The notes beneath the pieces were generated by a model. It saw only the letters and a program-made list of their open reading frames with translations, was not told where the DNA came from and did not search any database. The position numbers and the translations under genes were made by a program. This document shows, piece after piece, positions 48,160-59,925 of a stretch of 64,000 nt of DNA (position 1 is the stretch's first letter; each line of letters begins with the position of its first letter). The stretch is from assembly GCA_943737045.1 (NCBI GenBank), contig CALSFV010000275.1, positions 1 to 64,000 of the forward strand, given 5' to 3'. This DNA comes from Parapristionchus giblindavisi. Lineage: Eukaryota > Nematoda > Chromadorea > Rhabditida > Diplogasteridae.

Positions 48160-48225
48160 CTATTTTTCTTTCTCGTCCTTCTGAGGCGGGGTCGGCTTTC
48201 CAGACTCAGGTTCGGTTTTCGTCGG
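48160..48225 (-). CDS. Possible exon, duplicate-like of 47688-47763
   Basis: The acceptor ACAGTAG is followed by PTKTEPESGKPTPPQKDEKE, K and TAG. The following sequence continues as a coding-like KQEKIED segment, and a diverged copy of this tail is at 47590-47660. It could be a terminal exon or a pseudogenised duplicate. Confidence 0.4.
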   Translation of the reverse strand, partial: PTKTEPESGKPTPPQKDEKEK

Positions 48226-48313
48226 CTACTGTTATTTAGATACTGAGCTCTTCTGAAAGGTTCATAACATAGCTAAGGACTTAAGGAGTCAAGTGTCAAA
48301 CCACGATATCTAC

Positions 48314-48364
48314 TGGCAGAGCAGGCGGAGGAGTTGCAGGCGTCACAGGCCTGACCGGAGCCAA
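48314..48364 (-). CDS. Possible Pro-rich exon
   Basis: AATCAG acceptor, LAPVRPVTPATPPPALP, GTAGAT donor. It is phase 0-0 and so compatible with the exon at 48225. Confidence 0.42.
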
Positions 48365-48439
48365 CTGATTTCATTATTTCAAATTAAGTTCAATACGAAG
48401 TTCACTGACATTTGAAAATAATAGGAAATGAATTGAAAG

Positions 48440-49990
48440 ATGCTGGAATTGAACAAATCACAACTGATATCAAACAGTCAAAACTTCCTGAAACGAAATG
48501 ATATAGACAGAAAATCAGGTTTGATCTAATGTTTCTTTCCCTATGCGCGCGTTCATCTTTTCGCTGGAAAACACCTCTTACTGTACATTCCGTCCAAATT
48601 TATTATCATCATGCTTCATAATGAAATGGCGTAGTACTATCGCTCATTTTTATATTTGTACACACAGAGAAAAATGCCTTATCTATAAGGGAATGATTCC
48701 CTAGAAAAGTCTCACTACGCAATTCTTCCTTCATAGATAAGGGAATTCGACCCTATTCCCTATCCTAGATAAGGAAATGATTCACTTACCCATGAGGGAA
48801 GAATTCCGTAGTGAGACGCTACTAGGGCATTTTATCTCTGTGTATGGTGCAAGTGGAGATATATTAAAGAAAGAAAATCCCCTTTTATGACACTTCAGAT
48901 TCAGTGGAAACACTGCTTAGTTAATCTTGATAAAGTGTTCTAATGTTAATGTTAAAATGGTGCAAGTGGAGATAGAACGAAGCCTTCCGGTATTTCCGAC
49001 TCGCGGTGTGATTTAGACGCCATACGACGCGAGTCAATACAGTAGACAATATTCCATCAGTTGACACTGTTGCAACAATGATTTTATTCAATATGCAACT
49101 CATTTGGTCTACTTTTAGATTTTCGTGTTTGATTTTTTTCCGACACATACTGTAAAAAAACAGTTTTTTTTCAATTTCTGACATTTGAGATTTCTGACAA
49201 GAAATTCACTGAATCAAATCAAATCAAATCATTTATTTTCCTGTACAAGAAAGAAAGGGATGGTATGGGATTCTTCTTATCACGTTAAACGGGGAAAGGA
49301 AAACTAGTCTTCGTGTGCCATATAATAAAAAGAAAGAATTGAACAATCTAAAACTGGTATGAAACAGTCAACAAAGTCAGAAAATAGTTTTGTTTTGAGC
49401 TACATTTTCCTTCCGCATGTTTGCTTCCAGCAAAAACCTCATCCATATTTATCATCCATATTCCATCCATATTTATTATTTTTAAAATATCAACTTTTGC
49501 GAAATGTACAATGATAATGGTGAAATGCTTATTGAGCGTATAAAAATCACATGTTTTATTTGTACAAGAGACTACTTCTTGTTTTGTATGGTTCAGAAAC
49601 TATACCGAAGTCTTTTATATCAAATAGCGGCGGCGAAGGTTAGGGAGAGGCAGCGGAGAGACAATCAAGAGGCGGTGTGAAATCTAGCCTTTGAGCGACT
49701 TCCGTTCTTTAGAGCACAGTGTCATTTTCTTATGCAAGTACATTTTTACGCACAATATTCATGATCGATATAATTGGTAAAAAACTGAGTACCACAAATG
49801 TTTTGATACATTTTTATATTTGTATGGTGCAAGCGGAGATAGAAATGACCCCTCCGGTATTTCTGACTCGCGATGTACGCCCGGTGCCAAAACCCGATGA
49901 TATCCACGGTGTGGGAAGACGATGTACGCAGCGGAGTTTGCTATCCCCGCTGAGTTTGACCTCAGCATAACTTTAGCTACGGGTCTAAAA
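48440..49990. repeat. Diverged tandem duplication (unit about 870-890 bp)
   Basis: Paired landmarks are GAATTGAA...AACAGTCA (48446/49336), TGCATG and CGTTCATC-like blocks, TGGTGCAAG(T/C)GGAGATAGAA (48959/49827), and CCGGTATTTC(C/T)GACTCGCG. A third, inverted partial copy is at 50745-51000. It includes M-like ends at 49538 and 49731-49757. I see no gene in it. Confidence 0.6.
48661..48842. mobile_element. Family I foldback (182 bp)
   Basis: TA-CACACAGAGAAAAATGCC...GGGCATTTTATCTCTGTG-TA, with inner arms GTCTCACTACG(C/G)AATTCTTCC. TA flanks both sides. Confidence 0.85.
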
Positions 49991-52126
49991 GGAATCGGAA
50001 GTAAACCAAAATAAGGGAAATAAATATATGATACATTACAAAGCTGCTTGCGCAGGAACCATATTTTTAGAAGACCCGCCCGCTGAACGGTATGGTCTCA
50101 AATTCAGTCCTTCTTCAAAAAAATTATTTTATGCCCTGAGGGCAAATGTCGAGCTTTGACTACCGTAATCTGGGGATAAACATTACTCGCCACTGGCATC
50201 ATTTCAGCACTTAGAGCGGGTCGTTAGCACATCTAGAAGCTGAGTTATAAATTTTGGGGGTCACATTTGCAACAAAGCTACAGCTCGAAATCGGAGTCAG
50301 AGCCATTCCGGATTGTTTGACTGTGCAGCCTTATTATATGTCTACACCCTCACAGTGTTTCAGAAGAACAGTGCCTTTCACCAAAGAAATGTAATTTTTC
50401 AAAAAAGTGTATTTCGATAGAATCATTACTATGCAACTGTGAACTAATTTAATTACACCAACACGTCATGGTTGTATCCCTTGATAAATTCTGTACATTG
50501 TCTCAAAAGATCAGCTTGATTGCTTTCCTGTATCAAAAGTTATAAAAAGTTGAAAAAGTGTCCCATGACTTTTTGGCTACACTGTATACAGATATATCCA
50601 TCCCCGATGTGCTCTATTGAAGGAATAAATATTATTATTACTATATACAGTAACAGGACTCCCAATGGCTTACAACCATATCCCAGCACACCACAGTGTG
50701 AACCTGATAAACATTGATTGATTGATTGATACAGTAACAGGAACAGTAATACACTTTATCAAGATTAACTAAGCAGTGTTTCCACTGAATCTAAAGTGTC
50801 ATAAAAGGGGATCTTCTTTCTTTAAATTATTCTCCTTTCATCTCCTTATGATCCGCAAACTACGAGTCAAAAATACCGGAGACAATATACAATCAGTTAA
50901 TATCGTTGTAACAATGACGTTTTGAAACTTGCAAGTCGTTGGTCTACTTTTATATATTCGTCGGTGATTTTTTTCGGAATTAGAATGCTGTAAAACAATA
51001 TTAACGATCGATAGATTTGATTTGTGACAATCTTGGTGTAACGACTCCCGACGGGAGTGTTGTTTGAATTATGGTATACAACGGAGGATAGCTACCCTTG
51101 CCCTTATTTGGTACAATGGTAGTATGTAATACAAAGGATATATTAATATATTTATTTATAATATACAATTGGGGATCGTACTGGTTGGTGTGGGGTTTAA
51201 CCACTGAGATTGGGGTGTGGGGTTTAACCACTTGAGGGATTGAATATGAGATTGACGACTCTCTGGATCGGACCGATAAGGTGAAATGGCTGATGACGGA
51301 ATGGTCTTATATACTAGTGACGTGAATGATCAGTAATTGGTTTATACCTATTTGAATAGCATTGTTGCAGAGTGAACTAATTATAAATGAAGGTAGCGAC
51401 AAGTCGCTACACTTGGAGTGATTTTAACAAGTATAATAATCAATAATTTTGCATTATCCACGCCCCCCTCCCCCGAGATAAAGCGTACACTCGGAGACCC
51501 AGCTAGCAGATGGCGAGATTCCATAGAAACACTAAACCCCCCCCCCCAGCGGTCACTAATCTCAAACTGCCCAAGACCGCAATCTATGGAAGTTCCGCTA
51601 ACATCATCGATAGCAGAACATCCAAGTAATCAAGTATTATATTTGTTATGTTCAAGATTATTGCAATTGCCGGGCAATTGCGATTGGAGTGATTATGGCT
51701 GTCTGAAACATAACCCAGATTGGTAGAATTCAATTTCCGATTGTTTGATATTTTATTTATTTATTTTATTTATTTATTTTGATAGAATGCCTATGTTTAG
51801 CTATTCACGGTTGATTTCTTTTTTTCCCCTAGTCTTGTTTCCATATTGTAAAAATAAACCAATGATAAAATGAACTATTGTAAACTACAGCAGTATTACG
51901 TGGCTATCTCCTGTCTTATAGGTATCTGAGATCCTAGGAAAGTCTCATTGTGTAGCGAGCTCCGTTTTGGCGGGTGCTATTATGTCTCTCATTTATTTGT
52001 TCTTTCAAATGTTGTCGCATCTTTTAGATGTATGATAAATTAAATTATATCTACTGATGTATAATAGATATAATGGACAAAAATAAGAATAAGAATGGGG
52101 AATGCTGAGTGTTCTGATTTCTGAAG
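49991..52126. other. Region without a recognisable gene
   Basis: AT-rich sequence with a LINE-like tail at 50590-50640, an inverted copy of the 48.9-kb repeat at 50745-51000, and a 102-codon open frame at 51418-51726. That frame crosses a C9 run and has no recognisable domain. Confidence 0.5.
50590..50640 (+). repeat. LINE-like 3' tail, first type
   Basis: AGATATATCCATCCCCGATG...TTGAAGGAATAAATATTATT. Confidence 0.5.
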
Positions 52127-52246
52127 TTAAAGGCAGAGCACAAGCTAATTTTACTCTCCGCATTGACAATACTCTCTCGTAGACAAGAAAAGCGAGAGAG
52201 TGTTGCCAGAGCGGAGAGTTTCAAATTAGCTTGGGGTATCAGTTTA
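52127..52246. mobile_element. Family A element
   Basis: TTAAAGGCAGAGCACAAGC...AAATTAGCTTGGGGTATC, ending TTTAA. Confidence 0.82.
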
Positions 52247-52632
52247 ATTCTTAGTTACATTTAAGTGACTCACGAAAACAAACGTTATATGTAGCTTACA
52301 TACATGATCACTTAAATTTTAGACTGCTTTAAAATTACTGTATATGGTTACAGTAAGCTACTTTTGCCCACCATTATTCATTGATGGATACGATAGCTTC
52401 TTACCGTATCATAATAGATAATCAGTGTTTTGACTTGGGACCCAACACACTCCAAAATTTACGTAGACGTGTATGTAAGCGAAATCTAACGCTCGTATAC
52501 GATACGGCGTAAGCACGTAAGGCGAATGCAATGTAGCACAAGTAAAAATGCTTGTCAACCACGAAAATGTTTGCATGTTTTCAATTTCAATTATTTATCA
52601 TATCAGGCATTAATTCTCAGAAGGGGATGAGT

Positions 52633-52790
52633 CGGCGGGGTACATCACCGGTTGTATTCCACCAGTTGACGCCGATGACTCGCTTCAAATCGTATCTCCA
52701 TCGAGATACGATTTCCCGGGGGGGGGGGGGGGGGGGAGGGAGGGCGTGTCCAGTTGTAGGGCGTCCATAGTGTTGTCGCACGATTCCAAT
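52633..52790. repeat. Family O repeat with a G-run
   Basis: CACCAGTTG, AATCGTATCTCCATCGAGAT hairpin, a run of 17 G, and GTGTCCAGTTGTAGG. A related block is at 57622-57772 (CCCACCAGTTGTCAATAGCC...CTATTGACAACTGG). Confidence 0.55.
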
Positions 52791-52835
52791 GATAAATGTG
52801 TTTACATGTTTTTTACATGTAAACACATTTATCAA
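52791..52835. repeat. Perfect short hairpin
   Basis: TGATAAATGTGTTTACATGT is mirrored around TTTT. Its arm matches the end of family L (ACACATTTATCA). Confidence 0.85.
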
Positions 52836-53226
52836 AAGTAGGCACTTTTAACCACTCATTCTTGTCTCAAAAGGTTGGCCCATGATTCGTATGAAGAGAT
52901 TCTTCCATCCTGCCACAATGATAAAACCAGAAGATATGTATATATATATATATATATATCACCGCAATATAAGCTATAAAAACAGAAATAGATCATGGTA
53001 TACAAGCAAATGCTCTAATGGAATAGATTATTGGTGAATAAAAAGTATTGACTAATAGTCTCTATTTTTCACGCACTCTCTCGCTTCTTCTTCTTTTATT
53101 TTCGTGATTTCTGATTCTTATTCTTATTCTTTATTCCCTCGTATAATACTTTACATCCTCCTGCCTCTTCCTCCCCCCCCAACATTTCACCGATTCGCCT
53201 TGGCGACGGACATCCTTCACAAGACT

Positions 53227-53298
53227 ATCTAACAGATATTTCCAATCCCATCCCCGATGCGTTCATTTGAAGGAATAAAATATTATTATTATTATTAT
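53227..53298 (+). repeat. LINE-like 3' tail, first type
   Basis: AACAGATATTTCCAATCCC, ATCCCCGATGCGTTCATTTG, AAGGAATAAAATATTATTAT. It is preceded by GCGACGGACATCCTTCAC. Confidence 0.52.
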
Positions 53299-53303
53299 TT
53301 ACA

Positions 53304-53424
53304 TTAAAGGGAGCGTAACCTCACTCAATTGTCTCTTGGACGCGCAATGCTCTCTCGTTGTTAGAGATCAGATAAATAGTGCGCGCAATGAAGAGGCCAT
53401 TTAGTGGGGTTACGCTCCCTTTTA
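53304..53424. mobile_element. Family B element
   Basis: ATTAAAGGGAGCGTAACC...GGGTTACGCTCCCTTTTAA. Confidence 0.85.
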
Positions 53425-53861
53425 AACGAATGATAGTGGGGTTGATGGATGTCAGTTGTTCGACGTGATGGTCTAACAAAACTTTAAATAAAACACGACT
53501 AATAAGTGTCATGTGAAACATATTTGGTAAAGGATCTATCGTCTGTTGGAAAGTTGATTTAAGACAACAAACAATAATAATTAAGAGAGATCGCTAATTA
53601 TGAGAGGCTTTTTATGTTAGTTTAGACCTCTTCAGATAAAATTATCTCTTTTTCAAAGCCTTTATACCTTTAGCTGCCAAATACCAATGTGCCCGAAAAC
53701 TACACCGATATCGCGTTTGTTGCCGAAGTGTCCAAAAGAGCATATACCTTACCTAACTTTCGTTAGTAAGCCTTAATTTAAGTCTGTTTACTTAAATGTA
53801 CTTAACATATTCCTTATAACTTCACTTAATCCTTTCAAAGCATCGTGGAGTGTTGACATTA

Positions 53862-54077
53862 TTGACCGTATAAAATACACTTGTTTATTTGGTACGAGAG
53901 TAGCCAACCACTGCCACAATGAAATTCTATGTTTAGAGAGAGAGCACCGGTGAGAGAGTATGTAGATCAGAGAGAGCGAGGAAGGAAAGGAGGAAAGAGT
54001 GGGGAGTTAATCGATAGTTCTTCCTCTGTTTAGCAGCACTAGTAATGCAATTATGCAAGTACATTTTATACGGACAA
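53862..54077. mobile_element. Family M element, copy 2 (216 bp)
   Basis: It is nearly identical to 6261-6476 and the same length. TA flanks both sides. Confidence 0.88.
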
Positions 54078-54173
54078 TATGTACATGACATAATTCGTTT
54101 GCACAGAGTGCGATCATGGTTCACACTTTTAAATTTAATTAGCAGCTTTGAACAATGAAAATTCCTAAAATTA

Positions 54174-54573
54174 CACTGAGCTGAAAGATGCTTAGCAAAT
54201 GCGTCGCTTACGCATTTGCTTAGCGACACGATCGCTTATAGTTAAGCATAACGTATGCTTAGAAGAGAGATGCTTATATTTAAGCATAACGTATGCTTAA
54301 ATTGAAAGAGGCGGGCGTTCGCCTCCCGGAATAGACTTTGAGCTATACTAGTCACAGATACATGCTTAGGTGGCGCAGTGGTAAGCGCCTTCACTAGCTA
54401 TCGGTAGGTCGGTGGTTCGTTCCCCCATTCTATCGCAATCTTTTGCCGAGTTGTTTCTTTCATGTAAGCAACCAGGTAAGCATTTGCCCATGCTTATATG
54501 TAAGCATATCGCCATCTTATCCGACTGAGGTAGCAAATCGTATGCTTACTATTAAGTATCTTTCAGCTGAGTG
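54174..54573 (+). mobile_element. Family R element (400 bp) with a tRNA-like module inside
   Basis: TA-CACTGAGCTGAAAGATGC and its complement near 54573 form the ends, flanked by TA. Inside are several GCTTATATTTAAGC palindromes. A-box-like TGGCGCAGTGGTAAGCGCC (54371-54389) forms a perfect D-arm, and GGTTCGTTCCC (54414-54424) is B-box-like. The acceptor stem does not pair. Confidence 0.72.
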
Positions 54574-55021
54574 TAAGGATCAAAGATCAACTGCAAAGAT
54601 CGATTGATACACTGTGTTTCGTTCAATGTGAATAATTAGAATTTTTAATTATTTATTTATTTATTTATTTATTTCTTTATTTCTTTATCCATCAGTTAAA
54701 ATCAAGAATAATGAATGAATGAAGCAATAAGGGAGTGATGGAGTTCCGTCGCTTAAGCGATTTCATTTGGATTAGATAAATTAATTAATAAATTAATTAA
54801 TTTATTTATTTATCTAATTTATTAATTTATTAATTTATTTAATTTATTTTAGAATTTTTTAAAATCCCCGTTGAATCCCCAGTATATACAGTATTACATG
54901 AAAGGTAGTTTGAAATGGATTAAAATGCCGTATTCGCAGAATCATTAATGAAGATCGCTTTTGATTTCCTTTCAAGACCTCCCATATGGCACTTGTCCCC
55001 GATGACTAAATGGTAAAAGAA

Positions 55022-55166
55022 CAGGTAAAGTGTTCTATGGAGAGAGGGAGAGGGAGAGAGAGGGGGAGAGGGAGAGAGATATAGGGAGAGGGAGAGAGAC
55101 AGAGGTAGAGAGAGAGATGGGAGAGGGAGAGGTAGAGGAGGAGATAGAGGTAGAGGGGGAGAAAGG
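55022..55166. repeat. GA-rich tract
   Basis: GGGAGAGAGA units; minus-strand Pro/Leu/Ser frame is compositional. Confidence 0.92.
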
Positions 55167-55330
55167 TGCGCTAAACCATCTGTCGTTTCTGTGAAAGAGA
55201 TCGTTATCTTAGGGTAAAAAAGGACCAAAACAGAGATGATTCTCAGTTTAACATCTTTTCAAACACGAGTATTTAGAAGGTTCTCCTTTGTTTCTATCTA
55301 TTCTATGAATTCTACGAGAATCTATGTTGA

Positions 55331-55400
55331 TACAGGATGTCAAATGATTGGGACAGATCGCATAGTGGTTAGAGTAATGATCTTGATAGACTGATGTGTG
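55331..55400 (+). repeat. Family P fragment with an A-box-like motif
   Basis: GATACAGGATGTCAAATGAT resembles the P palindrome centre. CGCATAGTGGTTAGAG follows, with no clear B-box. Confidence 0.4.
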
Positions 55401-55461
55401 AACTTCTTCGATAAAGTTTAGAACATTTTTGTCTCAGCTAAACTGAAAACAATAGCTAAAA

Positions 55462-55571
55462 AGTAGATCCCCTAGCTAATGTGAAACTCTCCGCTCTGGC
55501 CACACTCTATCGCTTTATTTGTCGGCGGTAGAGTGTTGCCAATGTGAGATTCGCAAGTGGTGTACCTTTAA
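55462..55571. mobile_element. Family A element, diverged
   Basis: AGTAGATCCCCTAGC...GCAAGTGGTGTACCTTTAA. Confidence 0.7.
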
Positions 55572-56740
55572 CTATAATATCAGATTTGGTGAACATCTAT
55601 TGATTTACAGATAATTTATACGTTTATGAAAATCAAGTTGCATTTTTTTAGCAATGGCATAAAACAGCGTTAATACGAAGTAATATACATAGACGAATTC
55701 GTCAGATCAAAGATCAAAGATCAAAGATCACCATAATGTCTTTTTTTTTGTTTCTTTTCTGTCACATTCGAGATTGTTGGGTGTCACTAAAAGAGTGTGC
55801 ATAGCCTTGACTGTGAACTATCTCATTAGACCACTAAAAAGAGGAATGATATATTGAATCTAATAAAGGAGAAGAAGAAGGTTAAGACGGAGCGGAAATA
55901 TTTGTGACTGAAAGAGTGTCCAAGCCCACGCAGTCAGTGTCCATCCCCGATCATTCAATCTCTCATTTTATCCACTCTTTTCGGTATCATTGCTCGATTA
56001 AATCACGATAAACCCCCATTTTATCACTCTTGTCTAGCTGCTTTAGACCACCCAAGGAGTATTAGCAGAGAGAATGTCGACTTTCCCATGTAATTAAACA
56101 ATAGATTATCACAATGTCTTCAGGGCATTTATATTATAGAGATAATAAGCGACGAATTTCCGACGAATTTCCGGTCCGGGAATTAACAGCTTCCGGTTAA
56201 AATTTGAATTTAAACTTTGAAACTAATAGCTTAAAATAATAATTGATTTCTTAAAATCGAAGAAGAAAATATCTCAAAATAGGACGCTGGAAAGAATTTT
56301 ATATGCCAATCTTTTCAAAAGTTCGGAGTTTTTGCTAAAATGCGGTATGTTTCCTTTAAGATATCATTAATGGAATTGGCTCCATTACGTCTCTTTTAGA
56401 ACAGAAAAGGAGAGGATGGATCATTAAACATAATTTGAATTCAATAGAAAACTTTGCCACTTTCCCATCCTTCATTTCTCCATTGATTTCCCACTCAATG
56501 TCTTTAGATCACAAAACTCTTTCCTTAATCAAGGAAATCGATGCAACTGTTGTATAGGGGTTTTATTTAACACTAGGGTATGAAGAGATACTTGATTTTG
56601 ATTCAAATATGTATAAAATAAAATAATAAAAGAAAGGACCTCTCCACATATGAAATCATTAAACCAGCCACTTCTCAGTTTCATTGTCTTAATTTCTTCA
56701 CAAGTTCTATCCACATTTAGTTTATTGGATGCTCTTAAGT
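55572..56740. other. Region without a recognisable gene
   Basis: A GATCAAA array lies just before it (55704-55732 falls inside). The rest is AT-rich with no exon-like frame. Confidence 0.5.
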
Positions 56741-56744
56741 CATA

Positions 56745-56950
56745 CTCTGGTATTTTCCCACTTAAAGTCTACTTAAACTTTCCTACTTTAAGTAGACTTT
56801 AAGTAAACATAGTGAGACGTAAGTCTACTTAAAGTGGTGTGGTATACTGTAATGCATTTCGTCAAATGTTCTTTCACTTAAAGTTTACTTAAAGTCTACT
56901 TAAAGTCTGTGACGTAGTTTAAGTAGACTTTAAGTGGCAAAATACCAGAG
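56745..56950. mobile_element. Family E element, copy 3
   Basis: CTCTGGTATTTTCCCAC...GTGGCAAAATACCAGAG with TA on both sides. It is inverted relative to the copy at 57090. Confidence 0.9.
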
Positions 56951-57089
56951 TAGTATTACATTATCTTTTCAACTGTCTGGTAGAAAAAAGGACAATAGCC
57001 GTAACGTACAGCTATGACTTGTTAGCTATTACAATTCTTCTGGCTTTTCTTTATTTTATCGCTACTCTACAACTGATTTTTTGCATTTA

Positions 57090-57296
57090 CTCTGGTATTT
57101 TGCCACTTAAAGTCTACTTAAACTACGTCACAGACTTTAAGTAGACTTTAAGTAAACTTTAAGTGAAAGAACATTTGACGAAATGCATTACAGTATACCA
57201 CACCACTTTAAGTAGACTTACGTCTCACTTTAAGTTTACTTAAAGCCTACTTAAAGTGGGAAAGTTTAAGTAGACTTTAAGTGGCAAAATACCAGA
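57090..57296. mobile_element. Family E element, copy 4
   Basis: It is nearly identical to 5826-6033, with TA on both sides (57088-57089, 57297-57298). Confidence 0.9.
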
Positions 57297-57480
57297 GTAA
57301 ATTATAAGGATACATATTATTAAAACGTGACTAAAACATATAAAATGGGGTCGTTTGATTAGGAATTAAGTATGGCTTACAAAGAGAGAATAGAGAATAC
57401 GAAATCAGTGACCTCTTTCGTTTTCAATGCAAATCATTGATGTTCTCTATCCTCGATCACTATAATAACCATTCTAACAT

Positions 57481-57564
57481 AAGCCACCCGAGTTCATTTG
57501 AACCTTTCCACTCTGACCACACTCTCTCGCTTTGTTTGGCTACGAGAGAGAGGGTGCGCTTTTA
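57481..57564. mobile_element. Family A element, internally deleted
   Basis: AGCCACCCGAGTTCATTTG...GGTGCGCTTTTAA; most of the right inner arm is missing. Confidence 0.6.
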
Positions 57565-57957
57565 ATAAACTGGTCGATCAATCAATTTTATCATTTCAAG
57601 CAGTAGTTTCTAGACGAGAATGGGTCATGTGGTGCTATCCCACCAGTTGTCAATAGCCCGATCCAAGTCATCTCTCCAGAGCTCACTTGGTCCGGGCTAT
57701 TGACAACTGGACCTTTCGACCGATTCCGGTTGTAACACGTCCATACTGTAGTGGTGCGGCTCCACTGCTCCATTTGCATGCTCCTGACTTTGAGGGTAAA
57801 GTAAATTAGTAAAGTGAATTTCAATGAAATGAATCTGATTTGGTAAAGATCCAAAAGTGTAATGACTATTTTACTGTACTAATATATTGACCTTGAATGG
57901 AATCAGAAGGATATGTGCAGTAATGACTGGTCTGTCACTACTTGCGGGAATTTCAGT

Positions 57958-58150
57958 GAAGGGAGAGGGAGAGGGAGAGGGAGAGGGAGAGGGAGAGAGA
58001 GAGAGGAGTTGGAGAGGGAGAGGGAGAGGGAGAGGGAGAGGGAGAGGGAGAGGGAGAGGGAGAGGGAGAGGGAGAGGGAGAGGGAGAGGGAGAGGGAGAG
58101 GGAGAGGGAGAGGGAGAGGGAGAGGGAGAGAGCCAGAGGAATGAGGGAAA
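57958..58150. repeat. GGGAGA hexanucleotide array
   Basis: About 28 GAGAGG units with one short interruption near 57998. All frames stay open because 6 is divisible by 3. Confidence 0.97.
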
Positions 58151-58294
58151 GGGGTAGAGGAGGAGATAAAGTGAGATTTAGAGAAACAGAGATATCTGTC
58201 ATCTATTTTCTCATTTGACCTCGGGATAAAAACAGAAAAGGAATGAAGTAAGAAATCAATGGGAGCGCTACTCTTTCTACCTCTTCCTCCCTCA

Positions 58295-58390
58295 CGTCTC
58301 TCTCTCCCTCTGCCTCTCCCTATGCCTCTCCCTCTGCCTCTGTCTCTGCCTCTGTCTCTCCCTCTCCCTCTCCCTTTCTCTACCCCTCTT
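58295..58390. repeat. CT-rich tract
   Basis: CTCTCCCTCTGC and CTGTCTCTGC units. Confidence 0.9.
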
Positions 58391-58496
58391 TAGATCGTAG
58401 GGTGCACCCAAATTTGCGGTAAGGTTGGACGAAATGTGTTCTCTGCGATGAAATCTCCTGAGAGAATTTCAATGTTGTGGGGTCGTTGTGATTCTC

Positions 58497-58618
58497 TTAA
58501 AGCGACACCCCAAGCTAATTTGACTCTCCGCATTGGCAATACTCTCTCGCAAACAAAGAAAGCGAGAGAGCATTACCAGAGCGGAGTGTTTCAAATTAGC
58601 TTGGGGTGTGCCTTTAAG
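58497..58618. mobile_element. Family A element, well preserved
   Basis: TTAAAGCGACACCCCAAGC...GCTTGGGGTGTGCCTTTAA. Arms match almost perfectly. Confidence 0.9.
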
Positions 58619-58937
58619 ATATCTTTGAAGGGACGATTCATACGACCACACTAATACCTTTCCACTATTCTATTGTAGCTTTACTTTTTTTCGTTGCTTA
58701 CTGTTTTGTCTGATCTTACTGTTGGTTACGGTAGGTTACGGTAGCAGCACGGTAGGTTGCCGCTACTCACTCAGTTCTACCGTCCTATCTTCTCTCTCTA
58801 TTGTACCTTGCAGTATCTACTTTCTTATTGTATACACAGCATTTTCGGTTCTACCGTACATTTGTCAAATACCGTATTCTTCTGTGTATCCAAAAATAAA
58901 CGTAATTCCAGTCTGCTGAACTGTAATTACAGCTTCA

Positions 58938-59135
58938 TATAGTATCTCGTACTACCTTAATTACAGTAACCTACAGTATTTCCGGTAGTACCGTAATTAC
59001 AGTATCCTACAGTACTTCCGTACTACCGTAATTACAGCATCCTACAGTATTTCCCGTAGTACCCTAATTACAGTATCCTACAGTATTTCCGGTACTACCG
59101 TAATTACAGTATCCTACATTATTTCCGGTAGTACT
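58938..59135. repeat. 36-bp tandem repeat, about 5 copies
   Basis: The unit is CCGTAATTACAGTATCCTAC plus AGTATTTCCGGTAGTA, with drift. Confidence 0.9.
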
Positions 59136-59269
59136 GTACCTTTGTGCAATACTGTATCCTTGTGAATGTCCTTAAACTGTCTCCATTGTTTTCACATCCA
59201 CTTCACAAAGAGTATCTAGTCACTTGAATTCATTAGTATGCACCACAATATCATTGCGTAGAGGATAGA

Positions 59270-59360
59270 GAGAGGAAGAGGGAGAGGGAGAAGGAGAAGG
59301 AGAGGAAGAGGGAGGGGAGGGGAAGAGGGAGAGGGAGAGGGATAGAGGGAGAGATCCAAG
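59270..59360. repeat. GA-rich tract
   Basis: GGGAGA and GAAGAG units. Confidence 0.9.
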
Positions 59361-59659
59361 AGGTAGAGAATTGGGTGAATCTCCCACAGTGTTAATCCAC
59401 CTTGAAGATGGGGAACACTTGATGAGTTTACGTAATCAATGAAGATGAATATTGATCATTGTATTCACATTATTTTCTGTTTAAAAGTGGAGAAAAGAAA
59501 AGATATAACCTGAGGAAACTCTCTTCATTTTACACGCTCTCTCGCCTCTTTTTCATTTCTTTTCGTGACTTATGAACAAATCATGAATTCTCTATGATAT
59601 TTCCTAGGATCAGTGGAGCCACCTCATATCGCTACAAACCCATTGATCTCGACGAATTG

Positions 59660-59772
59660 TTTAAATGCACACCCCATGCTAATTTCAAATTCTCAACTCT
59701 GGCAATACTCTCTCGCTTTCTTTGTTTGCGAGAGAGTGTGACCAGAGCGGAGAGTCGGGGTGTTACTTTTAA
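59660..59772. mobile_element. Family A element
   Basis: TTTAAATGCACACCCCATGC...CGGGGTGTTACTTTTAA; the right AAATTAGCT arm is deleted. Confidence 0.75.
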
Positions 59773-59925
59773 AAGGTTAAAAAAAACGTTGTTCCGTAGT
59801 CTTCCTAGATAAACTATTCCTTCTTGACTCCTCCCTCTCCATTCTGATAGATGAGACCATATCTGTTTGTTGGTTTATGTGAACGAAAGTGAGAAGTGCA
59901 CCGGGATATTTTGTGGCAGTCTCTA

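Noticed and set aside
51418..51726. 102-codon open frame
   Set aside because: It crosses a C9 run, lacks recognisable motifs and exon borders, and has no duplicate to test conservation.
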